DNA of 64,000 nt from NCBI GenBank assembly GCA_016808115.1, contig JAEQBH010001372.1, forward strand, positions 248,001-312,000. The letters run 5' to 3'. Below, piece by piece: positions 23,398 to 34,934 of this stretch. Every line of letters begins with the position of its first letter. Position 1 is the stretch's first letter. The translations under genes were made by a program, and so were the position numbers. This DNA is from Tetrastigma voinierianum (lineage: Eukaryota > Streptophyta > Magnoliopsida > Vitales > Vitaceae). Under the pieces are notes generated by a model that saw nothing but the letters and a program-made list of their open reading frames with translations, was not told the origin of the DNA and did not search any database.

Positions 23398-24390
23398 ATG
23401 AATTTCCAAGATATTGGAGAGGTGCTGATCATGAACTACCGTATTCCACTTTGCAAAATAAAGGGAACAAAGCCTGAGTTTGAAATCGAAAAATGTCAAG
23501 AAAATTCAAGTAGCCAGAAAAGAAAGCTACTAAACCGTAAACTAGTGCGTATGGGTGCCATTTTGAAAGAACCGCCCAAATATTTGAAATATGGTTTCTT
23601 AGAACCAGAAAAGGGGAAACCAGTAATCATATCAACTAAATTGACTGAAAATGAAAAACAAAGGCTACTGCAGATTCTAAGGAAATATAAGGAGGCTATT
23701 TCCTGGTCAATTGAAGATCTAAAGGGTATCAGTCCTTCTATTTGCATGCATAATATCCTACTGAATGATGATGCAAAAACATCAGTTGAACACCAAAGGA
23801 GACTAAACCTTGTGATGAAAGATGTTGTAAGAAATGAAGTATTGAAATGGCTAAATGCAGGATTTATTTATGCAATATCATACAGCCCTGGGTGAGCCCA
23901 GTTCATGTGGTTCCTAAGAAGGGTGGATTCACTGTGATCAGAAATGAAAGGAATGAACTGATTCCTACAAGAACTGTGACAGGATGGAGGGTGTGTATAG
24001 ATTACAGAAAATTGAATACTGCAACCAGGAAAGATCATTTTCCTTTGCCTTTAATTGATAAGATGTTAGACAGGTTAGCGGGACATCCTCACTTTTCTTT
24101 TCTTGAATGATATTCTGGATATAACCAAATTGCTATTGCACCTGAGGACTAGGAGAAAACTACTTTCACATGCCCTTATGGTACTTTTGCTTTTAGAAGA
24201 ATGTCATTTGGGTTATGCAATGCTCCTGCTACTTTCCAAAAGTGCATGATGTCTATGTTCTCAGATTTAGCAGAGGAGGTTATGGAGATATTCATGGATG
24301 ACTTCACAGTTTATGGATCCAATTTTGAACATTGCCTATAGAATTTGGGGACGCATTTCACAAATGCCGTGACAAGAACCTAGCTTTGAA
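23398..24390 (+). pseudogene. Athila reverse transcriptase
   Basis: Order of motifs: pre-RT block with EAISWSIEDLKGISPSICMH (about 23694-23753), QRRLNLVMKDVVRNEVLKWL, then after a frame change SPVHVVPKKGG (about 23890), GWRVCIDYRKLNTATRKDHF, FPLPLIDKMLDRLAGH, TFAFRRMSFGLCNAPATFQK (about 24185-24245) and the catalytic FMDDF (about 24293-24307). FMDD replaces the more common YxDD, as is normal for Athila. Stops after FSFLE (24110), in place of a residue near 24150 and in the thumb region. Copies element RNA into DNA in intact relatives. Confidence 0.92.
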
Positions 24391-25200
24391 TTGGAAAATG
24401 TCATTTCATGGCAACGTATGCTGTACTTGGGCATAGAATTTCGCAGCGTGGTCGAAGTAGACCAAGCAAAGGTTTCCATTATAAAGACTCTTCTGCCACC
24501 AATAACAGTAAAGGGAATAAGAAGTTTCTTGGGACATGCTTGTTTTTATAAAAGATTTATTATAGACTTCTCAAAAATAGCAAGACCATTATGTAGATTA
24601 CTGGAAAAGGATGCCAAGTTTAATTTTGATGAGTCTTGCCAATATTCATTTGAGGAGATCAAATCCAATTAGTTGAAGCTCCTATCATGGCCAAACCAGA
24701 CTGGAACAAGGAATTTGAGATTATGTGCGATGCCAATGACTATGCAATGGGAGTTGTATTAGGACAGAAAGCTGACAAAATGTTTAGGGCCATATACTAT
24801 TCCATCCAAACCTTCAATGAAGCTCAAGAGAATTACTCAACTACTGATAAGGAGATGTTGGCTATGGTATTTGCATGTGAAAAGTTCAGGCCATATATAT
24901 TGGGGTCCCACGTCATTATCCATACTGATCATGCTGCAATCAAATATTTGATGGCTAAGAAAGAAGCTAAGCTAAGACTGATTAGATGGGTTTTGTTACT
25001 ACAGGAATTTGATCTGGAGATCAAGGATAAGAAAGGTTGTGACAATGTGATAGCTAATCACTTGTCAAGAGTTGAAAGCCCATCAGAAAGAAGAAGAAAT
25101 GGAAGTAACGTAAAATTTTCAGACGAGCGCTATTTCGCGCGCTGTCATTCCACTACCTTGGTATGCCGATATTGTGAACTTTCTAGCCAGGAGTGATGCC
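24391..25200 (+). pseudogene. Athila RT thumb and RNase H
   Basis: 24505-24640 gives VKGIRSFLGHACFYKRFIID, the RT thumb, and LCRLLEKDAKFNFDE. After one frame change the RNase H starts at 24687: [18 protein letters not shown] contains the first catalytic Asp, then [20 protein letters not shown] with the catalytic Glu, [20 protein letters not shown] with the next Asp, and the closing Asp region [14 protein letters not shown] (expected ADHLSR). This 169-residue stretch is open, so RNase H is among the best kept parts of the copy. Confidence 0.92.
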
Positions 25201-26397
25201 ACCAAAATTGTGGCTACCGCAGAGGAAGAAACTAAGGATCGATAGCGTTTTACATCCGGGATGACCCACTATTATTCAAGGTGAGCTGATATGATCATTA
25301 GAAGGTGTGTACCAGAAAGTGAACAAGGCAAAATTTTACAAGAATGTCATGCATCACCCTATGGAGGACACTTTGCAGGAGACAAAACAGCCCACAAAAT
25401 TCTCCAATCAGGTTTTTATTGGCCTACTATTTTCAAGGATTGTTTTGAATGGGTGAAACTTTGTGATCAATGCCAAAGGATGGGGAATATCAGCAAAAGG
25501 CATGAAATGCCCCTGCATGGTATCCTAGTGGTGCAATTATTTGATGTATGGGGAATGTACTTCACTTTTTCGGCCTTTTCCATCTTCTTTGGAAATATAT
25601 ACATACTCCTAATTGTGATTATGTATCCAAATGGGTGGAAGCAACAAATTGTCCCACGCATGCTAATACACATGATTCTACAAAGAACATTTTGAGCGTA
25701 TTTAGGACACCTAGACTATTATTAGCGCACGGAGGGAGCCATTTACAAACAAGGTGTTTCGAGAAAACTCATGAACAGGTATGGAATAAACACATAATGA
25801 GTTTGGCTTATCATCCTCAAACAAATGGGCAGCCGAAATTTCCAATGTGAGATAAAGAAAATTCTTGAAAAGACTGTGAGTTCCAGCATAAGAGATTGGT
25901 CTTTAAAGCTTGATGATGCATTGTGGGCCTATAGGACTACATATAAAACTCCCATTAGAATGTCCTCATATAGAATTGTCTTTTGTAAACCTTGTCACCT
26001 ATCTCTTGAATTGGAATACAAAGCTATGTGGGCCATCAAGAATTTGAATTTTGACTTCAAAGCAGCTAAGGAAGAAATACTACTCCAGCTAAATGAATTG
26101 GAAGAGCTGAGAAATGAAGCTTATGATAATTCCAGAGTTTACAAGGACAAGACAAAGAAATGACATGATCAAAAGATTTTGAGGAGGGAATTCAAGGCAG
26201 GAGATCAAGTCTTGTTATTTAACTCCAGACTAAAGCTTTTTCTAGGGAAACTGAAATCAAAATGGAGTGACCCCTATACAGTAATGGCAAGTACACCCTT
26301 TGGGGCAGTGACATTGAAAACCAGTAATGGGGAAGAATTTAAAGTAAATGGTCAGCGATTAAAGCAATTTCTTGGAAGAAATATGATTGATTCCTAG
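25201..26397 (+). pseudogene. Athila integrase
   Basis: 25291-25500 holds the HHCC zinc finger: CHASPYGGHFAGDKTAHKIL supplies the histidines and CDQCQRMGNISKR the cysteines. The DDE core is spread over three frames: VWGMYF (about 25545; D of the usual GIDF changed to G-M), LLAHGGSHL (about 25725, where SDGGTHF is expected, so the second Asp is lost), and AYHPQTNGQ (about 25810). 25825-26163 continues with [20 protein letters not shown] and [20 protein letters not shown], and 26179-26397 is the C-terminal domain: GDQVLLFNSRLKLFLGKLKS and WSDPYTV. Loss of core acidic residues makes it inactive independent of the frameshifts. Confidence 0.9.
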
Positions 26398-27312
26398 TTC
26401 TGAAGTGGAAGAAAATTGCTGAAACAAGAATTATAGCGCTGAAGTCCAAATTTAAGGACTCAAAATCGAGCGGTACTTACGGGAGGCAACCCAATGAGTT
26501 TTTCATTTTATTTTTGGCATTTGACTTTTATTTTTACTATTTTAGTTTGATCTTAATTGTTTGGAATGAGTTCAAGTAGCTAATTTTAAATTTTTTTTAT
26601 TTCCTTTAGGTTTAAATTCTTTATTTTATTTTGTGTGTTGTTTGAATTTCAGGACAATGATGCTACAAGAGAAAAATGGAAGGATCTAAGGATTTCTCAT
26701 ATAGATTATGCAGCAATGAACTATAAGGGGAAGTACCATACTCTCTATTTAATATTAATTGTTTTGGGAGAATGAATGATTGAAGTTTGGGGAATTTTAT
26801 TTATTTCTTTTTCATTCAATATTATTGAATCTGATACTTCATGAGTTGATTTGTTGCATATTTGAATGATGAAGGTTGATTATTTTTGTTTGTTTGAATT
26901 AGGTCTATTGATTCAGTCTTCTATGAAATTGAACTATTCCTGAAGACCAGAAAATTTCTCAGGTCGCGACATCGTTTTATTGGTCACGACTACTTCGGGG
27001 TTGCCACAAAACTTAAGTAGGTCGCTAATTTGCACTGTCTAAATGCACAAATTGGTTTAAACCTTCTCGATTAAGGTCGTAATCCTTAAATGGGACATTT
27101 AGTCTAGCAATTAGTGTTGTAACTTAGGCATTAATGTCGCGACATTCCATAAGGCAATAATGACATTGAGCCCATCCATCATAAAGACTGAAACTGAATG
27201 GCCAATTTCATCAAGAACTCTAATCCAGTTGCATCTTCAACCAACTTTCCATTCTCTTTCTCTCTTCGACTACCAAAACCCTAGAACCAGAGCCAACTCC
27301 TAATTCTCACCC
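26398..27312 (+). other. Post-pol spacer and leader of the env-position ORF
   Basis: Contains GGAGGCAACCCA at 26482-26493 and a splice-acceptor-like TTTGAATTTCAG/GAC (AG at 26651-26652), both of which recur after pol in the other Athila element (48614-48625 and 48730-48731). A small TGTCGCGACA cluster at about 26960-27140 precedes a TC-rich leader (CCATTCTCTTTCTCTCTTCG) and the ATG at 27313. The box is a common landmark of Athila elements; the acceptor role is inferred. Confidence 0.65.
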
Positions 27313-28975
27313 ATGGTAGATAACCAAATCCCTGTTCCGGACCTAAACAAAATAATTGACGAACTCATGAGTGAACATCGCCAAGGAGTAGAGGAGATTC
27401 ACCTGGAACCTCCGACCGAGACTGTTATGAATGTAGAACCAGAAAACCAGCTGGAAATGGAGGAACCAGTTAAGGAAGAAAGGGCCACAAAAAGACAGAG
27501 TAGCAGAATGAACTGAAGAAGGAGAATCAGAAGAAGACAGAGACATTGTCTCTGTAGAAGCAAAGGATTTATGGACTAAGGTGTTGGCGGACAAGGGCTT
27601 TGTCTCCGAAAGAGGTTTTGGGAAGCTAATATCCCATTTTTCTGAAATTATAGAGAAGAGAGTACTGGGAGCTTCAGACACAATACGCGCCTCGGATTCT
27701 TGATCCGGCCAGTGGAATTCTACTCGAAACATGGTGGGACGAGAGAGGACACGCTGTGCAAGGAGTCCGGTACCTTGAGATAAAATAATCAATGAGATGT
27801 TCAAGCTAAAGGAACTCAAGCACGGTTCCAAATTTAAGAAACTAGTAGCAAACCCCAATCATGAGAAGATTATCGAGCTCCTGACTGTTGGACAGGGGAA
27901 GTGGGAAGCCACGAAGAAGAACCCACACTACGCTATCAACAGAGGCTCCCTCACCGAAGCTGGGCTCTTGCTCTACTCTCTTCGCAATCCTCCAACTAAA
28001 CATCTCTATGCAAAGGAGAGGGAAGCAGGAAACAATCATTCTATATGCCCTTTCAAGGGCTATAAACGAATGTCAGGTCTAATTGAGGAGTCGCATCGAG
28101 GATACCACTGAGCAACAAAGAGGACCGATCCCTCACCCAACAACAATCGCCAGATTCATGGTATTTTTTCGTCAAGTGAGGATCATGGGATGAAGAAGAA
28201 ACCTGTCCTAAGGTATCTCCTCTGACCCTTACTCGGGTGACAAAGGGGCCCAGAAATAAAAAGCAACAAAGGATGGTGGAAGTAAAAGCAGAGCATGCTG
28301 AGGATAATGATCACGGTGAGAGACGGGAAGTTATTCCGCAGCAAAATCCCTCCAACCGAAGAAGAAGAGGCACATTTCGCATCGAGCTCCATTGAGCCAT
28401 TCCTATCTCCGATGCACGAGAATTTCCCGAGCAAAGGTAAAGCCCGTAAGAGAAGGGAACACTGAAATCATGGAAATGCTCAGATCAATAAAGAAGGACA
28501 TGGAAGAAAGGGAGCAAAGATGGGAAAAACTGCATCAATTCAGGGAAGAGCTCTTAGAAGCTGAATTTAGAAGGAAGGAACAATTATTTGAGCAGACTCT
28601 AAGACAAAGAGAGGAAGAATGGAGAGAAGAGATGAATAGAAGAGAAAAGGAAATGGGAGAAAGATGAAAGCTACCTGAAGCCTTTATAACAACCAATTTA
28701 GAAGAGATGAAGAAGTGTTTACCATTCTGAAGAAAAGAGAAGCTGAGATGGAGGGTAACATGCTAAAAAAGATTCAAGCCTTCAAGCACCTGTATAAGGA
28801 TAAATTCAAGGAGTTTGGGAAATTAATGAAGGACGGAGATAAAGAGCTAGAAGACAATGATGTTTATAGAAGAAAAATCTGGCATGAATGTTTAGATTTG
28901 ATCAACAAAAAATTATCAAACATGTCGGGTCAGAAATCTCGAGCCGGAAAACAAAGGAATCGATGGGCTTGAAAC
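27313..28975 (+). pseudogene. Athila env-position ORF (putative plant transposon protein)
   Basis: ATG at 27313 opens VDNQIPVPDLNKIIDELMSE, a 67-residue acidic start, then stops and frameshifts follow. Recognisable pieces: KGFVSERGFGKLIS-like sequence near 27590 in another frame, EFYS near 27715, MFKLKELKHGSKFKKLVANP (27797) with LLTVGQGKWEATKK, PTKHLYA (about 27988), and YKRMSGLIEES (about 28060). This is the domain also seen at 1-1260 and 52756-53980. 28392-28972 is a highly charged coiled-coil tail (RREEELLE-like heptads rich in Glu, Arg and Lys). No signal peptide or membrane segment is visible, so nothing here supports an envelope-type protein in this copy. Confidence 0.75.
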
Positions 28976-30912
28976 AAGACACCTGATCGATTTGTGGATT
29001 AACAAATGATTTAATCTCCATCGATGCGTAGAACCTTACACCTCTCTCGAAAGAAAAGACCGTATATGACCTTTCCCACTCCTTTTCCCATGCTTAGCCA
29101 TCTTTGACTTTGATCCTCCCAACATCATACCCAAAAGCTTTTATAAGAAAAGGGAGTGAGAAAGCACAATTATACTTTTCTTTTCCTAACTGTACTTCTT
29201 CTTCATCATGAATATAAATCAAGAAAGGTTCATTGAAAATGTCTTGTGATGTGTTCTTCTGAATTGATGAATTGTGTTGTTGCTTCTAATAAGTTTGCAA
29301 TCAGGACTTATACATTGGTGAAATGCTTGATTGGACTCTGATTGCTAAATAAGTGATTCGTTTTGGATGCATGGATTTGATTAAGTGAATTGTGTTGTTT
29401 GTGTCATTCATTATTTGTCTACAAGAAATGACCTATGTATTCAAGCCTTATTAGTACAATGACACAATGACAACTGTTTAAATCCAAAACAACATTATAA
29501 GAGAAATAAGAGCAGGAACTAGTGAATTGAAATAAGAAGTTGCAGTTTTAGTTTGAATTAGGTTTAAATTGAAGAATTTGGAAAAAGTACACAATTGAAA
29601 GAACAAATAAGATGATTGAAGTTGTGTGTATAGACAGTGAGTCAAAACAAATCTGAAAACAATGCAATGTGGTAAAGAAATTCTTAAAACTTTAAGAGGG
29701 ATTAGGAAATCACTCCTAGGTGATCTTCACAATCAAGGGTACAAGGTCTTAGAACTTGTTAGATTATTGGTCAAGGCAAAATCCTAGGTAAAAAAAACTA
29801 ACAAGAAGTGATAAAGGCCATCTTTTGAAGTTTGAACCTTTTCCAACCTACCCTCATTATATGCAAGGGCATACACTCTAGTTCCTTGCTTTGAACCAAA
29901 AATGCCTAATTTCTTCAAATAGCAGCATTTAGAAACCTGAAATCCCTCCCTTACAATAATCCTGCAACAAAGAACCCCAAATTACTTCGCTTTAGAATAG
30001 GATGTTTATCAGGCAAAAAGAAACAAGTTTAGGGGAATATATTTTTGGATTACAAGGATGGATGAGGAAAATGAATTGAAGAACCAGAGAAAAGAAGAAG
30101 AAGCTTAGTAAGGAATAAGTTTTATTCAAGGGCCTATCTCTCAACAATTAAGCTCAGAAGGGTGTCTCACCTAAGCACTCCCTAATACCAACTGGTATGG
30201 GAGTTATTAGCCCAAAGTTCTCTAAGAGTGATAGAAAGCCTAAAAAGACAAAACATTGCACTATTCCAATTCTTTGAAAATCAAGAGAAATGAAAAGAGT
30301 TCCAGTAAAAAATAACCGAGTCAAGTCAAGGTGGCAACCAAAGGAGCCACAACATCTAATATAATGTACAAGGCTAAGTTTGGGGGAGTTTACATTGTTC
30401 ATAAAGGAAAAGTGGAATCTAAGTAATTTGCAGCCTAAAATTTTCCAATTGTCCACCTAATTACCCAAGCCTAAGATTATGTTTCTCCAAAGACCTATTT
30501 GATTCAAGCAATTTACCTACATTAGCGGAGATCAATATTATTATCGTAAACAAGCTTATGGGACTTTTGACTAATGTTCTAAGGAGATCCCCAGAAGATT
30601 AACTAATTCAACAAAAAGATGAAAAGAAAAGAAAACCCACACACACTCACAGAACAAGATCTATTGGCTGAACTGTTTACATGCAGTATTCAGCAGTTTA
30701 TTTGTAATAGAGGTTGAAAACATTCCTTTTTCTCAGTTGAAAACTAAAGTTTGAAATGATACTGCAATCTTCTTGTTCAAGTCAAAGGGTGGAATAAGAA
30801 AAGATTATGCTGTAGAACAGAAAAATGTCCTTCAAAATAAAGTTAAATTGTTTGAGGACAAACAAATCTTTCTTTTATTTGCTTGGGGACAAGCAAAATT
30901 TTAAGTTTGGGG
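28976..30912 (+). other. 3' untranslated region and polypurine tract of the Athila element
   Basis: No protein recognised; the minus ORF at 30154-30456 is a shadow. Two purine tracts are present: GTTTGGGGGAG near 30377 and TTAAGTTTGGGG at 30901-30912. The second follows GGACAAACAAA and GGGGACAAGCAAA, the usual lead-in to the Athila PPT. The expected LTR start TGATGAG does not follow it. Confidence 0.65.
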
Positions 30913-32229
30913 CAATTACGAGTTTTCTTTTGATTTTGGTTGGATTTATGGAAAAAGGGATGAAATCGCCAGGGCCCGGCAATTCTCAGGTCCTATGTCG
31001 GCAAGATAGGGATCCCATGCAAGAGCGCAAGTCCCGGTCGCGCGCGACAGAGAGGAAGGTTGATAAGCCTCCTGCAATTTCGAGGTGTAGAAAATCTACG
31101 CCGTGGTTTAAGGCCTACGCCATTGGCCAGCGTTGCTACGCCTCGTACAAAGACTGCTCACGTACATGTGTTTTTGTCATGTTTTGCTATTCCGTTATTC
31201 AGAGGACTTGTCTATTAGACTAATGAGGACCCTATAAGCGTATGAAAGGGTCCATTCATGTTTATAAGGTAAAGGAAAAATTAGACCGTACCTCGCCGCC
31301 TCGGCGAAGAGAAGACCGGATATTGAATGACACGACACCTCTGTTACGTGGGCAGGCACGTATAGTACTTCAACACTCTCTGATTAGTGCGACAACACTC
31401 TCTGACTGTGCTTCGGCACATTTAGTACTTCGGTACTCTCCGATTAGTGTGACGACACTCTCTGTCAATGCTTCAGCACTCCTTCTTTATGCTACGACAC
31501 CTCAAGATCGGCATCAGACCTTCGGTACTTATTTGCGGTTGTGTCCTACTCATTTATAACCCGGCTCAGTAGTCAAACGCTGAGAAGATAAGAGTCTAAA
31601 TAACGAATAAGAGTAAATTAATGTACACTTACTACGAACGTATTCCACGGTACCGTACGTTATTAGCCTCAGAAGACCTACGGTACCCTAAGACAAGTAT
31701 AAGCTCTGTAACTCCTACGGGAGATCTGAACAAGTATAAGTCTACTATAAGAACAAGTATGCGTATACGGTTGTTATATGAATTCATTGAAAATTCTGAT
31801 ATCTTTTACTGTTATATGCTTAATATAAATGAGTATTAGTGCATGTGTATACGTATAAGTCATATGTTTCCCACTAAGCGTTAAGCTTACCATGGGTTTT
31901 TATTCGTGTAGGTACAGAGGAAGACGTCCGCGATCTTCCACATACTTCCGGGCCAACAAACTAGTAGGAGTCCATCACAGTAGGTTTTGCGCTCTGATTA
32001 TGTAAATTTAAATGCACCGTTTTTTTATATGTATATGTAACGGGACTCGGGGATCGTATGTATTGACACCGTGAAACACACACGTGTAGTTTTATTTTGT
32101 ATCTTTGTATATGATATTTTGATTCAGTTATAAGACTTGGGCCCACTAATGTCTGAAAAAACAAGTAAAGAGCCCTAGTATAGTTTCACGCCCTCTTCAT
32201 CTACCTAGGTGGGGGTTAGGGGTGTGACA
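30913..32229 (+). repeat. Right part of the Tekay-like LTR
   Basis: Ends GGTGTGACA at 32229. Contains TTTCCCACTAAGCGTTAAGC and CGTGTAGGTACAGAGGAAG near 31866-31925, both typical of the R/U5 part of Tekay LTRs. ORFs at 30825-31559 are shadows. A repeat with UUCG-loop hairpins lies at 31370-31490. Confidence 0.75.
31370..31490. repeat. 60-bp tandem repeat with TTCG-loop inverted repeats
   Basis: Two 60-bp copies start AGTACTTC and contain CACTCTCTGATTAGTGCGAC. Within them GTGC-TTCG-GCAC (about 31417) and AGTAC-TTCG-GTACT (about 31430) are perfect stems with a TTCG loop, and ATGCTTCAGCAC is a decayed form. In RNA these would be UUCG tetraloop hairpins, an unusually stable fold. Confidence 0.8.
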
Positions 32230-34929
32230 GAAACTGTCGCGACAATCTTTTACTCTGTCGCGACAAAGATTAAAACAGAGAGCAAAAAAGCTGTGTCGCG
32301 ATAATATAATTTCTGTCGCAACATAAAAAGCGGAAGGCTAACAGATGAACTTGGTCTCGATAAAAGATAATTCTGTCACGACAAAAATTACAGATTACAA
32401 CACAAATCAACTGAGATAAGTGTTTTTATGTTGCGACAAAGTTTTCAACATCAAGCCAACTCAAGGAAGAACTGTTGTCGCAACAAAGAAAATCCTGTTG
32501 CCACATAACATTTAGAATCCACAACCAAGAGCAACAAAATCTTTATCGCAACAAAGATTATTTCTATCACGGCAAACAAAACATGAAGGAGGTGAATTCC
32601 CTATCGCAACAAGAAGCTGAAGAGCAACACAAGAAGAATGGCGACAAAGAAATTCTTGTTGCAACATAATCAAGAGTTGAAGGCAAAACCTGTGTTGCGA
32701 CAAAGAATTTTTCTGTCAAGATAATAAAAGCTATGGAATGATAAAATTCTATCACGACAAAGAAAAAGTAGGTCGCGATAGAAATTGAAGAAGAACTGAG
32801 AATGGCCAAGGCAATTGTGTCGCAACATATAATTCTATGTCGCGGATAAACAAATCCCGCCAGCCATCACGATCGTAGAAGAAAAAGAAGCCATCGCTGA
32901 CGTATAAATTGCTATGATTCTAAAGCAAAACCCGCTTGGAGTGACAGGAAAACCTGCTGCGGCAGCAGCTGACAAAGCCGAAAGTGCAAATGTTTGTCGC
33001 GACAAGAAAATTATGCGTCGCAACAAAACTCCAAGAATGCTAATATGAGAAGATGGTTGCAAACAGGTTTGGTGTCGCGACACAAGACATTCCTGTCGCG
33101 ACAAGAACAAAACTACTGAATAAAATTTATGTCGTGACATTATCAAAGTATGTCTCAATAAAATCCAAGAGTAAGCCTAGAGAACAGGTCACGACAGAAA
33201 ATAAAAAGCTGGTTTACTGCAGGCAACGTATGGCACGGGAAGGCTTTGTCGCGACGTGACCTTTTATGTTGCAAACAAAGAGACCACTTAGGACGAATTT
33301 TGGGGATCCACAACGCAATTAATGAAGTGAGGGCCCAACATTGGAAAAGCCTATAAATACACAATAATTTCTATGGCAATGTACGCCTTCCAACCCAGGA
33401 CGTTCGGTCAAGACTCTGTATTTGTTTTTTTATTTTTATTTTATTTTCCATTTTTAGTAGATTTAGTTTTAGTGTAGCTTAATTTGTTAGTTTTCCTTTT
33501 TAATTTTCTAGAGTTGGGTATTAGATCAAGTGCACTGAGCTAGTATTTTTATAAATTCATTTTTCATTATCGTTGATTTAAATGGATGATAGAAAGCCGG
33601 AGTTCATTTATTTCGGCCGTTTATGATTTCAAGTGAATTTTCCTCGATCGCTAGTCACCGATATGAATAAAACCGCTTGAAAAGTTGAGCTCACCGGAAA
33701 TGGGTCAATGATGATAGTCATTTTGCTGCATAAGATGGAAGAAAGCTTTAATTAGAATTCTTGAATTTATTTGTAATTGCATTATAAATTTACTTGTTCA
33801 TAGTATCAGGAAAATTCACGCAATCAGACAGATCCGCTTTGATTTCAAGGAGGCCCTCTAAGTGACACAAAGATGGAGAATCCTGAGACTGTAGAGCAGT
33901 TCCTTGTGGGTATGGTAGACTAATACTATAGAACTAATGAACTTTGAAGGATTACTCAGATAGATTACCTACTTACTTATAATTGGAGGATGGTTGAATG
34001 AAGTATCTATTTAATCATTCAAAGGTTTCTCCTCTTTTTACTAAATTGATTTTGATCTTGTGTTAGCAAAGATCTAATCAAGGAGATGGAAATTTTCATC
34101 AAAAGTGTAGGATGAGGTGTCAATCAAATTCGAAGGCTCTCAAGATCCCTGTCTACGGGACAAGAATCTTTAGTCTTAAGATCTAAGTATGAAGTACCGA
34201 AAAGGAAAATACTTTAAATCTAAGAAAAGGGTTATATATTACAAGTAAATGATTAGAATCATAACTTTAAATGAATATGAACCTTAATCAAGAAAAGTAT
34301 GGTTGAGGGAGAAATCCAAATCATAATACCTTGCATCTTTGACAAACTCAGTTTTCCAATTGATGGTTGAGCTATGAATCGGAATGATATAGAAATTGAT
34401 TATTACTAATTGATCCATGTCCGCTTAGTTCACTCATAGAACTCAACCCCACTTTATTAAACTTACTTTTGTATATTTAAGCATTTTGGGCCTAGGACTA
34501 CATTTTGGTCCTCTTATCATCATATCAGTGGAGTTCAAATAGTAATGATCTTGAGTAGTTGGGGTAGTTAGTCTTTTGATTTATCATCTTTCCTCGTGGA
34601 AACGATATCTGGACTTTAAATACCCACTTGTATTACTTGTACGTCCTATGCACTTGCAGTGATCGAGACCACACACACAAATTTTAAATGAGTCATTTTA
34701 CAAGAAAGAACAATTCCATTTTTCATACATATAAAAAATGGTCTCAACCAGTTTTTTGCATTGTTGCCATGGACTGAAAAGTTCTTGTGTGGCAGTACCA
34801 GAAGATTGGCATACACTAATCACATCATACAGTATGGTCTTAATAAGTTTTTGGCCCCATTGTCGGGGATTAGGAAATAGTCCTTTGGTAGTAGTGTCAT
34901 AAATTTGTATATGTCATTTGGTCTTAACA
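32230..34929 (+). repeat. Second part of the split Athila-type solo LTR
   Basis: Continues the LTR started at 16438 and matches 49915-52755. It holds a TGTCGCGACA-type array (32234-33260), TATAAATA (33352-33359), a poly-T-rich run after the expected start site, the conserved U5 block near 34590-34650, and two terminal units with primer-site-like starts (34750-34929). Confidence 0.9.
34750..34929 (+). repeat. Two LTR-terminal units each starting with a PBS-like sequence
   Basis: A 96-bp unit (34750-34845, starting AGTTTTTTGCATTGTTGCCA) and an 84-bp unit (34846-34929, starting AGTTTTTGGCCCCATTGTCG), both ending with a CTTAATA/CTTAACA-like LTR terminus. They correspond to units B and A of the four-unit array at 52396-52755. 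Confidence 0.9.
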
Positions 34930-34934
34930 GTACG

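Larger units (their letters stand above)
17524..30912 (+). mobile_element. Athila element with LTR, gag, PR, RT, RNase H, INT and env-like ORF
   Basis: A 3.18-kb 5' LTR (17524-20704), tRNA-Asp-type primer site (20712-20729), gag, protease, RT, RNase H, integrase, a spacer, an env-position ORF and a polypurine tract (30901-30912) occur in the canonical Athila order. All coding parts carry stops or frameshifts, so the copy is dead, but the pol is the best preserved in the window. A matching 3' LTR is missing or reduced to a few tens of bases after 30912; the sequence passes quickly into the Tekay-like LTR. No convincing target duplication was found (left flank AGTAT). Confidence 0.88.
16779..32229 (+). 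mobile_element. Tekay-like LTR (probably solo), split by an Athila element
   Basis: Opens TGTAACACCAAAAATATACC and closes GGGTTAGGGGTGTGACA, the inverted TGTAACACC/GGTGTNACA ends usual for Tekay/Del LTRs. The outer parts, 16779-17523 and roughly 30913-32229, add to about 2.0 kb, a normal length for one such LTR, and no Tekay gag or pol lies between them. It sits inside an Athila-type LTR with near-identical 5-bp flanks. Between the parts lies the Athila element starting at 17524. The joint on the right (30913-30960) is only approximate. Confidence 0.75.
16438..34929 (+). mobile_element. Athila-type solo LTR, about 3.04 kb, split by a later insertion
   Basis: Starts TGATGAGCCTAAAACTCAT and ends GGTCTTAACA, flanked by perfect 5-bp repeats GTACG (16433-16437 and 34930-34934). 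Its two parts, 16438-16778 and 32230-34929, match the solo LTR at 49556-52755 almost end to end. No internal region of this element is present, so recombination between its LTRs left one copy before or after the Tekay-like insertion at 16779-32229. Confidence 0.9.

Noticed and set aside
30375..30391. GTTTGGGGGAG as the Athila polypurine tract
   Set aside because: The tract at 30901-30912 has the usual GGACAAGCAAA lead-in; this one lacks it and is not followed by an LTR start.
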